Of a DNA stretch of 64,000 nucleotides, positions 48,851 through 56,925 are shown piece after piece; within the stretch, counting starts at the first letter, position 1, and the number at the start of each line of letters is the position of its first letter. Source of the DNA: Pseudomonas viridiflava (lineage in GTDB: Bacteria; Pseudomonadota; Gammaproteobacteria; Pseudomonadales; Pseudomonadaceae); assembly GCF_900582625.1 (NCBI RefSeq), contig NZ_UTIQ01000072.1:62001-126000 (forward strand). Reading direction: 5' to 3'. Under the pieces are notes generated by a model. That model saw only the letters and a list, made by a program, of their open reading frames with translations. It was not told the DNA's origin and searched no databases. The position numbers and the translations under genes are program-made.

Positions 48851-49144
48851 ATGCAGGTAGAAGGATTCTTCGATTGGCTTGGCCACGCGCTGGGCACGGT
48901 TATCCGCTTTATCGTCGACGGGCTAAGCGGCCTGTTGCACCTGATCGGCAACGCCGGCAGCCAGTTCCTGCATGGTCTGTCCAGCGCGCTAGGCATTACC
49001 CCATCGTTGCTCAGCATTGTCGCGCTGGTCATCGGCCTGCTGTTTCTCTACAGCGCCGTGCGCGCCTTTATGCGCCGCTCGGTGGTGCTGGGCATTATCT
49101 GGTTGCTGCTGGGGTTATGGCTGATCAGTCTATTGATCAGCTAA
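48851..49144 (+). CDS. Small membrane protein of unknown function
   Basis: A 97-aa protein with ATG at 48851 preceded by GAGGACAGAGC. An amphipathic N-terminal half is followed by two strong hydrophobic segments (SLLSIVALVIGLLFLY and VVLGIIWLLLGLWLISLL). It is divergent from the MCE operon. Not recognised; similar small proteins occur in Pseudomonas. Confidence 0.6.
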   Translation: MQVEGFFDWLGHALGTVIRFIVDGLSGLLHLIGNAGSQFLHGLSSALGITPSLLSIVALVIGLLFLYSAVRAFMRRSVVLGIIWLLLGLWLISLLIS

Positions 49145-49259
49145 GCCTGCTGGCTTGCACATTTGTGTCGCCTTCTGCGTTTGCAACCGCGCGGGCAACT
49201 GCGAAGCTACACGCCATACACGCCCGGTAACGGGCGACGGACAGATGTAGAGGCTCACC

Positions 49260-50390
49260 ATGCGAATCAGCTCCCAATTCGACAGCGGCAACATCGAGGT
49301 TCACGACCTCAGCAACGCGCAGCACCCGCTGCTGAAAATGCGCAAAGACCTCAACAGCGCCCACTTCCAGTGGTTCCACTTCAAGGCCGAAGACCTCACA
49401 CCCGGCCAGCGCTACGACTTCAGCATCACCAACGCCGGCGAGGCCGCCTACAGCTGGGCCTGGCCCGGCTATAACGCCGCCGCCTCGTACGACCAGAAAA
49501 CCTGGTTTCGCGTACCCAGCACCTACGCCGACGGCACCTTGAGCTTCGGCCTTGACGTTGAGCAGCCGCAAATCTGGTTCGCCTACTTCGAACCCTACAG
49601 CCGCGAGCGCCACGACTGGTTGATCGACCAGGCACTGGTCAAAGCGGACGCCGAGCTAGTGGCCTGTGGCAAAAGCATCGAAGGCCGGGACATCCAACTG
49701 CTGCGCATCAGCCGCACGCCGAACGCCCCACGAAAAGTCTGGATCATCGCCCAACAGCACCCCGGCGAGCACATGGCCGAATGGTTTATGGAAGGCCTGA
49801 TCGAACGCCTGAAAAACCGCGACGACGCCGAACTCAACGCCCTGCTCAGCAAAGCCGACTTGTACCTGGTGCCCAACATGAACCCCGACGGCGCCTACCG
49901 CGGCCACCTGCGCACCAACGCCGCCGGCAAAGACCTCAACCGCGCCTGGCAATCGGCCAACGAAACGCAAACCCCGGAAGTCTTCTTCGTGCAACAACAC
50001 ATGCGCGCAGTGGGCGTGGACTTGTTTCTCGACATCCACGGCGACGAAGAAATCCCCCACGTCTTCACCGCCGCCTGCGAAGGCAACCCCGGCTACACCC
50101 CGCGTATCGCAACCTTGGAAGAACGCTTCCGCCAACGCCTCGTCGCCCACGGCGCCGAATTCCAAACCCGCTACGGCTACCCCCGCAGCGAACCGGGCAA
50201 AGCCAACATGGCCCTGGCCTGCAACGCCGTTGGGCAAGAATTTGACTGCCTGTCCTTCACCATCGAAATGCCCTTCAAAGACCACGACGACACCCCAAAC
50301 CCAACAACGGGTTGGGACGGCAAACGGTCAAAACAACTGGCAAAAGATGTACTAAGCGTGACCGCGAGCATGATCGACGAGCTCCGCTGA
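49260..50390 (+). CDS. M14 family cytosolic-type carboxypeptidase
   Basis: A 376-aa zinc metallocarboxypeptidase of the CCP/AGBL branch. The N-terminal beta-sandwich covers about 1-125. Zinc ligands are His167 and Glu170 (HPGEH) and His260 (DIHGDE); the catalytic Glu is Glu336 (FTIEMPF). No signal peptide is seen, so it is cytoplasmic. It closely resembles P. aeruginosa PA2831, whose structure is known; its physiological substrate is not settled. Confidence 0.9.
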   Translation: MRISSQFDSGNIEVHDLSNAQHPLLKMRKDLNSAHFQWFHFKAEDLTPGQRYDFSITNAGEAAYSWAWPGYNAAASYDQKTWFRVPSTYADGTLSFGLDVEQPQIWFAYFEPYSRERHDWLIDQALVKADAELVACGKSIEGRDIQLLRISRTPNAPRKVWIIAQQHPGEHMAEWFMEGLIERLKNRDDAELNALLSKADLYLVPNMNPDGAYRGHLRTNAAGKDLNRAWQSANETQTPEVFFVQQHMRAVGVDLFLDIHGDEEIPHVFTAACEGNPGYTPRIATLEERFRQRLVAHGAEFQTRYGYPRSEPGKANMALACNAVGQEFDCLSFTIEMPFKDHDDTPNPTTGWDGKRSKQLAKDVLSVTASMIDELR

Positions 50391-50404
50391 CAAACCGCTC
50401 GCTC

Positions 50405-50428
50405 CTGTAGGAGCGGCTTTAGCCGCGA
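50405..50428. repeat. Half REP, GCGGCTTTAGCCGCGATG
   Basis: A single GTAGGAGCGGCTTTAGCCGC copy lies just after the M14 gene. It opens a 562-bp spacer (50391-50952) that holds only repeats. Confidence 0.6.
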
Positions 50429-50486
50429 TGTTTTTGATTTGCTTGTGATCTGGCTCGTGATCTACCGCTCTTGATCTACCGCTCTT

Positions 50487-50761
50487 GATCTACCCCGCAC
50501 CGTTCATCGCAGGCCGAGTGGAGTCGTTGTGTAGGGGGTTGAGCGGCCGGGAGCCGCGAGAGGCGTGTCGGGCCAAGGATGGCCCGTCTCGCCGTGCCCC
50601 CGGAGCGGCGACGGAGCGAGGGAAGTCCGAGCGCAGCGTAGACCCAAGGTAGGGGCTAGACCTTTTGGTTACTTTTGGGTGGTCCGGCATACCGGCAATG
50701 CCAAAAGTCAGTCGCGCGTAAGGCGCGAAACAAAACGTTCAGCGCACGCGGTGATGAATAC
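50487..50761 (+). repeat. Dispersed intergenic repeat, copy B (about 275 bp)
   Basis: Near-identical to 4467-4741 in the same orientation. Both contain CGCAGGCCGAGTGGAGTCG, GGCCAAGGATGGCCCGTC and AGACCCAAGGTAGGGGC. The final 50 bases recur again in degenerate form at 50848-50899. Confidence 0.85.
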
Positions 50762-50792
50762 TTCCACAACTACGTCCGCCTGGAAATTCTGG

Positions 50793-50812
50793 ATTCCCGC
50801 CTGCGCGGGAAT
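50793..50812. repeat. Short REP hairpin ATTCCCGC/GCGGGAAT
   Basis: Perfect 8-bp arms around CTGC, within TGGATTCCCGCCTGCGCGGG, a widespread proteobacterial intergenic hairpin. Confidence 0.7.
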
Positions 50813-50847
50813 GACGGGAGTTTTGATAACGAGCGCGATAAAGAACG

Positions 50848-50899
50848 TCGCGCGTGCGGCGCGAAACAAAAACGCTCAGCGCACGCGGTAACGAATACC
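50848..50899 (+). repeat. Extra copy of dispersed-repeat tail
   Basis: GTCGCGCGTGCGGCGCGAAAC and CACGCGGTAACGAATACC repeat the end of the unit at 50709-50761 with a few changes, suggesting a partial duplication of copy B. Confidence 0.6.
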
Positions 50900-50952
50900 A
50901 CCGCGCAATCAGCTCAATAGGCAGATCAAGGCTTAAGCCTCGATCGCGCCGG

Positions 50953-51129
50953 TTACCGCATCGAACTCAACCACCCCGTATGCGGCAAACACTGATCCTG
51001 CTTACACGTAATCGACGCCACCGGCGGCCCCTGCCGCGCCAACTCCACACGGATGGCGGCCGCGCCATACACCGCGCAAATCGCCAACAGGCCTAAAGCA
51101 ATCATGCATTTTCTTGTTTTTATAGTCAT
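50953..51129 (-). CDS. Small secreted or membrane-anchored protein (58 aa)
   Basis: ATG at 51129 with AGAGGTG about 6 bases upstream and a TAA at 50953. The N-terminus MTIKTRKCMIALGLLAICAVYG has two lysines and an arginine before a hydrophobic stretch, as in a signal peptide or membrane anchor. The rest has two cysteines (ITCKQDQC). It diverges from the MATE gene. Product not recognised. Confidence 0.55.
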   Translation of the reverse strand: MTIKTRKCMIALGLLAICAVYGAAAIRVELARQGPPVASITCKQDQCLPHTGWLSSMR

Positions 51130-51279
51130 GGCGACACCTCTGGGAAAAGAGTCCGTACTTCCAGCCTAGGCCAACCACCGCCAGAAGCATCAACCGTTTA
51201 GCCATATTCACCGGGCATATAAGCACCTATGGCGCGGTGTCGACGCGCCTCTATACTGCGGCGTCCACAGGAGTCCCCG

Positions 51280-52659
51280 ATGCTACGCCACGCCTGGAAC
51301 CACACCCCCACTCACCAGAAAGTCTGGGCGCTGGCCGCCCCCATGATCCTCTCCAATATTTCCGTGCCGCTGGTGGCATTGGTCGATAGCACCGTGGTCG
51401 GCCATCTGCCCCACGCCCACCAGCTCGGCGCCGTGGCGGTGGGCAGTACGTTGTACGTGATGATCGTCGGCATTCTCGGTTTCCTGCGCATGGGCACCAC
51501 CGGCTTTGCGGCGCAGGCCAGTGGCCGTGCCGACGGCGGTGCGTTGCGGCAGGTGTTGGTACAAGGCTTGGTGTTGGCGGCGCTGCTGGCGATGACCCTG
51601 GGGTTGCTCGCGCTGCCGTTTGGCGACATGGCGCTGGGGCTGATGAATCCTTCCGCTGAACTGGATGAACAAACCCGCGCGTTCTTCCACACGCGCCTGT
51701 GGGGCCTGCCCGCTGCGCTGGCCAATTTCGCGTTGATCGGCTGGTTCCTTGGTACGCAAAACGCGCGGGCGCCGCTGGCGATTCTGCTGGGCACTAACGT
51801 GCTGAATATAGTGCTGTCGTTGTGGTTCGTACTGGGGCTCGAGTGGGGCGTAGTCGGCGCCGCACGGGCGGCGGTGCTTAGTGAATGGGGCGGCGCGCTG
51901 TTGGGCTTGGCGCTAACCGGAGGGGCGCTGCGGCGCTATCCCGGGCGCACCCAGTGGGCGGCGATGGCGTTGTGGCGAAACTGGCGGCCACTGCTGGCGG
52001 TGAACCGCGACATCTTTATTCGCTCGTTGGCGCTGCAAGGTGTGTTCTTCCTGCTGACAGTCCAGGGCGCGCGCCTGGGCGACGAAACCGTCGCGGCCAA
52101 CGCTCTGCTTCTTAATGGCTTACTGCTGACTGCCTATGCCCTCGACGGGTTTGCCCATGCCGTCGAGGCCCTGTGCGGCCACGCGTTGGGCAGTCGAGAC
52201 CGGCAAGGCCTGCTGCGCAGTCTGGTGGTTGCGGGCGGGTGGTCGCTGATTGCCAGCCTGGTGTTTGCGCTGTGCTTTGCTGTGGGCGGTCACCTGTTTA
52301 TCGCCCTGCAAACCGACATCGCCTCCGTGCGCCAAACCGCCGACATGTATCTGCCGTACCTCGCCGTATTGCCGCTGGTGGCGGTGTGGAGCTACCTGCT
52401 CGACGGCCTTTTTATCGGTGCCACCCGGGCACGGGAAATGCGCGACTCCATGCTGCTCAGCGTGGCGCTCGCCCTGCCGCTGGCCTGGTGGCTGCAGGAT
52501 TTCGGCAATCATGGGCTGTGGTTGGCGTTTCTGGCTTTCATGGGACTACGAAGCCTGTGTTTGGGTGTCTATGCTTATTACCTGACCCGCCACGACCTGT
52601 GGTTCGTTTCGCCAAGTCCCGAAGGTTCAGCGAATGCTCATACCGAAGAATCCCGTTAA
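51280..52659 (+). CDS. dinF: MATE family efflux transporter (DinF-like)
   Basis: A 459-aa inner-membrane antiporter with 12 predicted membrane segments. The N-terminus (WALAAPMILSNISVPLVALVD then VVGHL) matches DinF-type MATE proteins. CAGGAG precedes the ATG at 51280. No LexA box was seen upstream, unlike E. coli dinF, which follows lexA. It overlaps the diguanylate cyclase by 26 bp. Confidence 0.85.
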   Translation: MLRHAWNHTPTHQKVWALAAPMILSNISVPLVALVDSTVVGHLPHAHQLGAVAVGSTLYVMIVGILGFLRMGTTGFAAQASGRADGGALRQVLVQGLVLAALLAMTLGLLALPFGDMALGLMNPSAELDEQTRAFFHTRLWGLPAALANFALIGWFLGTQNARAPLAILLGTNVLNIVLSLWFVLGLEWGVVGAARAAVLSEWGGALLGLALTGGALRRYPGRTQWAAMALWRNWRPLLAVNRDIFIRSLALQGVFFLLTVQGARLGDETVAANALLLNGLLLTAYALDGFAHAVEALCGHALGSRDRQGLLRSLVVAGGWSLIASLVFALCFAVGGHLFIALQTDIASVRQTADMYLPYLAVLPLVAVWSYLLDGLFIGATRAREMRDSMLLSVALALPLAWWLQDFGNHGLWLAFLAFMGLRSLCLGVYAYYLTRHDLWFVSPSPEGSANAHTEESR

Positions 52660-53683
52660 CGAACTTGTTCGTCAGGAAGTACTGGATAACCAGGAGCTGC
52701 TCGATACGCCGGCCGACCCTTATCTCGACGTGCTGGTGCGCATCGTCAGCGAGATGTTCGAGGTGAAAACGGTGCTGATCAGCCTGGTAGATCGCGAGCG
52801 TCAATGGTTCAAGGCGCGCCTCGGCCTGGAGGTTCCTGAAACGCCCCGCAGCGTGTCGTTCTGCGGCCACGCGATTCTGCAAGATGACGTGTTTATCGTC
52901 GAAGACACCCACACCGACTTACGTTTCGCCGACAACCCTGTGGTCACTGGTCCGCCGTGGCTGCGCTTTTACGCCGGGCAGCCCTTGTTTGCGCAGGATG
53001 GCCACGCCATTGGCACCCTCTGCCTGCTGCACCCGGCGCCCAAAACCCTCAACCGCAAACAGAAACAGCGGTTGCGCGACATGGCCACTTTGGCCGAAGG
53101 CTATTTGAAGCTGCGCCATGTCAGCGAGCAAACCGTGCAGCTGCGCGCCGCGTTGAGTCGCGAACAACGCAAAACCATGCTCGATACGCTCACCCAAGTG
53201 TGGAACCGCGCCGGTCTCGAACACTTCCTGCCCCGCGAACAATCGCGCGCCGAGGAACGCGGTATGCATCTGGGGCTGCTGTTCTGCGACCTCGACTATT
53301 TCAAACGGGTAAACGACGCTCATGGCCACGACGCCGGCGACAAAGTGCTATGGGAAAGTGCTCGCCGCATTGCCGCCGCGGTGCGCCCGCAAGACGTCGT
53401 GACCCGCAGCGGCGGCGAGGAATTTGTGGTGCTCACGCAAGTGCACGACGAACAGGAGTTACGCCTGATCGGCGAGCGTATCCGCACCGCCGTGACACGC
53501 ACGCCCATACCAGCGGGTGATGTGGAACTGGCCCTGACCATTAGCGTCGGCTGCGCGCTGGCCGAGCCGCAGGAAAACCCCGAGCGGGCACTCAAACGTG
53601 CGGACAAAGCGCTGTACCACGCCAAGGGCAACGGGCGTAATCGTGTGGAGTTTGAAGAATTTGCCGGCAAAGGGCTGAACTGA
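52634..53683 (+). CDS. GAF-GGDEF diguanylate cyclase
   Basis: A 349-aa cytoplasmic enzyme with GAF at about 25-160 and a GGDEF domain at about 180-340. The active-site loop is GGEEF at 260-264, consistent with activity. An RxxD inhibitory site (Arg251, Asp254) sits five residues before it, allowing product feedback. Its start lies inside the MATE gene, so both are probably co-translated. The signal bound by GAF is unknown. Confidence 0.93.
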   Translation: MLIPKNPVNELVRQEVLDNQELLDTPADPYLDVLVRIVSEMFEVKTVLISLVDRERQWFKARLGLEVPETPRSVSFCGHAILQDDVFIVEDTHTDLRFADNPVVTGPPWLRFYAGQPLFAQDGHAIGTLCLLHPAPKTLNRKQKQRLRDMATLAEGYLKLRHVSEQTVQLRAALSREQRKTMLDTLTQVWNRAGLEHFLPREQSRAEERGMHLGLLFCDLDYFKRVNDAHGHDAGDKVLWESARRIAAAVRPQDVVTRSGGEEFVVLTQVHDEQELRLIGERIRTAVTRTPIPAGDVELALTISVGCALAEPQENPERALKRADKALYHAKGNGRNRVEFEEFAGKGLN

Positions 53684-53709
53684 ACAACGCCGAATACCGC
53701 GCCGCTTTT

Positions 53710-53788
53710 GTAGGAGCTAGCTTGCTGGCGAACCCTGAATACGTCGGAAAATGACGTGTGCAGGGTTCGCCAGCAAGCTAACTCCTAC
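53710..53788. repeat. Long palindrome (REP pair), family 1
   Basis: GTAGGAGCTAGCTTGCTGG (53710 on) and CCAGCAAGCTAACTCCTAC (ending 53788) pair with one wobble around a roughly 23-base spacer, between the cyclase and DUF2214 genes. Confidence 0.85.
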
Positions 53789-53824
53789 AGGAGAAATACC
53801 TCCCCCAGACCGAGAGAGCCCAAC

Positions 53825-54283
53825 ATGGCCGCCGCTATCGCCGCGTACCTGCACTACCTATCGATCTTCCTGCTATTCGCCCTGCTCACCCTCGAACACC
53901 AACTGTTCAAACTGCCGCTAGACCTAAGCCGCGCCCGCAGCCTGATCCGCATCGACATCGCCTACGGCGCCACCGCCGGCCTGGTGCTGGCCACCGGCGC
54001 AGCACGCGTGATGTGGTACGGCAAAGGGTTGGACTACTACCTGAACAACAGCGTGTTCCACGCCAAGTTCGGCCTGTTCATTCTGGTCGGCCTGATCTCC
54101 ACCGTGCCGACCTTCGTGTTCCTCAACTGGCGCAACACCCTCAAAGCTGGCGAACTCCCCACCGTCAGCGCCAAGCAAGCGATGCTCGTGACCATGGTCA
54201 TCCGCATCGAACTGCTACTCCTGCTGATCATCCCGCTGTTGGCTGCGCTGATGGCTCGGGGTTACGGGGTAATAGGCTCGTAG
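53825..54283 (+). CDS. DUF2214 family membrane protein
   Basis: A 152-aa protein with about four hydrophobic segments, including YLHYLSIFLLFALLTLEHQL and ELLLLLIIPLLAALMA. The ATG at 53825 follows GAGAGAGCCCAAC. It matches the DUF2214 group as I recognise it. Its stop is 16 bp from the convergent gcd stop. Function unknown. Confidence 0.8.
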   Translation: MAAAIAAYLHYLSIFLLFALLTLEHQLFKLPLDLSRARSLIRIDIAYGATAGLVLATGAARVMWYGKGLDYYLNNSVFHAKFGLFILVGLISTVPTFVFLNWRNTLKAGELPTVSAKQAMLVTMVIRIELLLLLIIPLLAALMARGYGVIGS

Positions 54284-54299
54284 CGCTCAGTTTGAGCCG

Positions 54300-56720
54300 C
54301 TACTTATCCGGCAACGCATACGCAATCACGTAATCTCCCCGCTCCGGTGACTGACGGGCGCCGCCGGCGCTGATGACGATGTATTGCTTGCCGGTTTTCG
54401 GTGACACGTAGGTCATCGGGCCGGATTGACTGCCGACGGGCAGACGGGATTTCCAGATTTCCTTGCCGTTGCCGCTGTCGAAGGCGCGCAGGTAGAAGTC
54501 CTGGGTGCCGGCGAAGAACAGCAGGCCGGATTGGGTGGCCATGGAGGCGCCCAAGGTCGGCATGCCGATGGGAATCGGCAGGTGCATTTTGATGCCCAGC
54601 GGGCCGGTGTCTTGCACGGTACCGACGGGTACTTGCCAGACTAGCTTGCGGGTTTTCAGGTCGATGGCGGACATGGTGCCAAACGGCGGTTTTTGGCACG
54701 GAATGCCGGCCACTGACAGAAAGCGCTGACGCATCGCGCCGAACGGCGTGCCGGACTGCGGCACTACGCCCATTTCGATGCCGCTGGCGCCAGCGGCAAT
54801 TTTGTCGCGCGGGATCATGTAGTTGGCCAAGCCCAGGCGCATGTCGTTGACGAACATGTAGTGGGTGTTCGGGTCCACCGACACGCTGCCCCAGTTCATG
54901 CCGCCCAGGGAGCCGGGGAATTGCAAAGCCGGGTCCAGACCGGGCGGGGTGTACACACCTTCATGACGCATGCTTTTGAATTGGATGCGACAGAGCAATT
55001 GGTCGAAAACGGTGGCGCCCCACATGTCGGCTTCGTACAGCTGCTGGTTGCCAATTGAGGGCATGTCGACCGAGAACGGTTGCGTCGGTGAGTAGCGCTC
55101 GCCGGGCACGTTGCCTTGCGGCACGGGGCGTTCGTCGACCTTGGCAATCGGTACGCCAGTGGCGCGGTTGAGCAGGAAAATTTCGCCTTGCTTGGTGATT
55201 TGCGCCAGCGCCGGCTGGGTGCCGCCGGCATCGTCTGGCACATCGTAAAGCAGCGGCTGGGCCGGGATGTCGAAGTCCCACAGGTCGTGGTGGGTCATTT
55301 GGAAATGCCAGCGGATGGCACCGGTGGCGGCTTCGACGGCAACTACCGACGAGCTGTATTTATCATCCAGCTCGGTGCGGCTGCCCGCCCAGAAATCCGG
55401 TGTGGCGTTGCCGGTAGGCAAGTAGATGAGGCCAAGCTTTTCGTCATAAGCCATGGCCGACCACACGTTCGGCGTGCCGCGCGTGTAGGTTTGCCCTTCG
55501 GGTGGACGTTGGGTGGTTTGCGGGTTGCCCGGGTCCCACGCCCACACCAGTGCGCCGGTGTGCACATCGAAAGCACGCACCACGCCTGGCGGTTCCTCGG
55601 TGGAAAAGTTGTCGGCGACGCGCCCACCCACGACCACCACATTGCCGGCCACCAACGGGGTTGAGGTTTGCTGGTAGTAGCCCGGCTTGACCTCGCCCAT
55701 ATCCGTGGTCAGATCGACGGTGCCCTGGTTGCCGAAGTCGCTGCACGGCTCGCCGGTTTCGGCGTTCAGGGCGATCAGGCGGGCGTCGATGGTGGGCAGG
55801 AAGATGCGCTTGGCGCAGGCAACCGGCGCACTCGGCGCCGTGCTTGCTGCCGCATTTTGAGCGGCAGGCTGCTCGCTCGGCGCGTCCTCGAAATAGCCCA
55901 GGCCCCGGCAGCGCTGCCAGTTGGGCGCCGAGCCTTTGGGGTCGAAGTGCCAACGCTCTTTGCCGCTGTCCACATCCAGCGCGAACACCTTGCCGTAGGC
56001 GGTGCAGTGGTAAAGCGTGTCGCCGATTTGCAGCGGCGTGTTCTGGTCTTCAGCGCCGGAGCCGGTGCTTTCAGGCAGGTCGCCGGTGCGGAAGGTCCAG
56101 GCCACTTGCAGCTTATTGATGTTGTCTTTGTTGATCTGGTCGAGCGCGGCGAAGCGGTCGCCATGGGTGGTGTTGCCCCAATGCTTCCAGTCTTTCTGTT
56201 CCTGCCCTTTGACCACGGGTGTGACCGGCGCATCGCTGTCGGCGGCCACCATCGGCGTGGGCATAAAGGCGTAGGCGCAGGTGGCAATAATCCCGACGGC
56301 CAGCACAGCGCTCAATACGTGGGAAAAGCGCCCGGGCTCGTCGTGCAGCTCTGGCGACAGACGTACCAGCGTCGGGTAAAGCAGCGCGACGACCAGACCG
56401 ATCACGGCAAAGACAAACAGCCGCGACACCAGCGGCCAGAATTCCAGGCCGGTTTCCCACACCGCCCAAATAGCCGAGAGCACCACGATCACGGCAAACA
56501 ACGCAGCCCCGTTCGGATTGCGCTTGGCAATCAGCACCCCGGCGCCCAGGGTCGCCAAACCGCACAAGCCGAAGTACCAGCTGCCGCCGAGCACCGCCAG
56601 GTAAGCGCCGCCCCCAATCAGGTACAAGCCGACCAAGGCAATGGCGATGCCCACGGCCATGACCAGCCAGCGGGCGGCTTTGCCGGGGCGCCGGGCGCCA
56701 ACGGTTATGGGATCTGTCAT
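54300..56720 (-). CDS. gcd: Membrane-bound PQQ-dependent glucose dehydrogenase
   Basis: Oxidises glucose (or a related aldose or quinate/shikimate) to the lactone in the periplasm, passing electrons to ubiquinone. About five N-terminal membrane segments (residues 20-140) precede an eight-bladed PQQ propeller. HHDLWDFDIPAQP near residues 477-489 is a Gcd signature, and the tail YVSPKTGKQYIVISAGG is typical. The ATG at 56720 follows GAGGAACAG and gives 806 aa. It diverges from a PqqU-like receptor that could supply its cofactor. Confidence 0.93.
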   Translation of the reverse strand: MTDPITVGARRPGKAARWLVMAVGIAIALVGLYLIGGGAYLAVLGGSWYFGLCGLATLGAGVLIAKRNPNGAALFAVIVVLSAIWAVWETGLEFWPLVSRLFVFAVIGLVVALLYPTLVRLSPELHDEPGRFSHVLSAVLAVGIIATCAYAFMPTPMVAADSDAPVTPVVKGQEQKDWKHWGNTTHGDRFAALDQINKDNINKLQVAWTFRTGDLPESTGSGAEDQNTPLQIGDTLYHCTAYGKVFALDVDSGKERWHFDPKGSAPNWQRCRGLGYFEDAPSEQPAAQNAAASTAPSAPVACAKRIFLPTIDARLIALNAETGEPCSDFGNQGTVDLTTDMGEVKPGYYQQTSTPLVAGNVVVVGGRVADNFSTEEPPGVVRAFDVHTGALVWAWDPGNPQTTQRPPEGQTYTRGTPNVWSAMAYDEKLGLIYLPTGNATPDFWAGSRTELDDKYSSSVVAVEAATGAIRWHFQMTHHDLWDFDIPAQPLLYDVPDDAGGTQPALAQITKQGEIFLLNRATGVPIAKVDERPVPQGNVPGERYSPTQPFSVDMPSIGNQQLYEADMWGATVFDQLLCRIQFKSMRHEGVYTPPGLDPALQFPGSLGGMNWGSVSVDPNTHYMFVNDMRLGLANYMIPRDKIAAGASGIEMGVVPQSGTPFGAMRQRFLSVAGIPCQKPPFGTMSAIDLKTRKLVWQVPVGTVQDTGPLGIKMHLPIPIGMPTLGASMATQSGLLFFAGTQDFYLRAFDSGNGKEIWKSRLPVGSQSGPMTYVSPKTGKQYIVISAGGARQSPERGDYVIAYALPDK

Positions 56721-56925
56721 GCACTGTTCCTCGTGTTCGTTTGCCCGGTCGCGCCGGGCAATTAGCAATCAGATTGGCAACCCAACGTGGGCGGCCAAAA
56801 CGGCGAGCAAGGGTGCAACATCCGGCGCCAGAGCGGCTGCGCTGGGGTGACTTTTGTGCCGATAATCGCCCACTATGCCCATTCCGCATCGTTTGCGGTT
56901 TTCACTGACCTGTATAAAACCGGCC

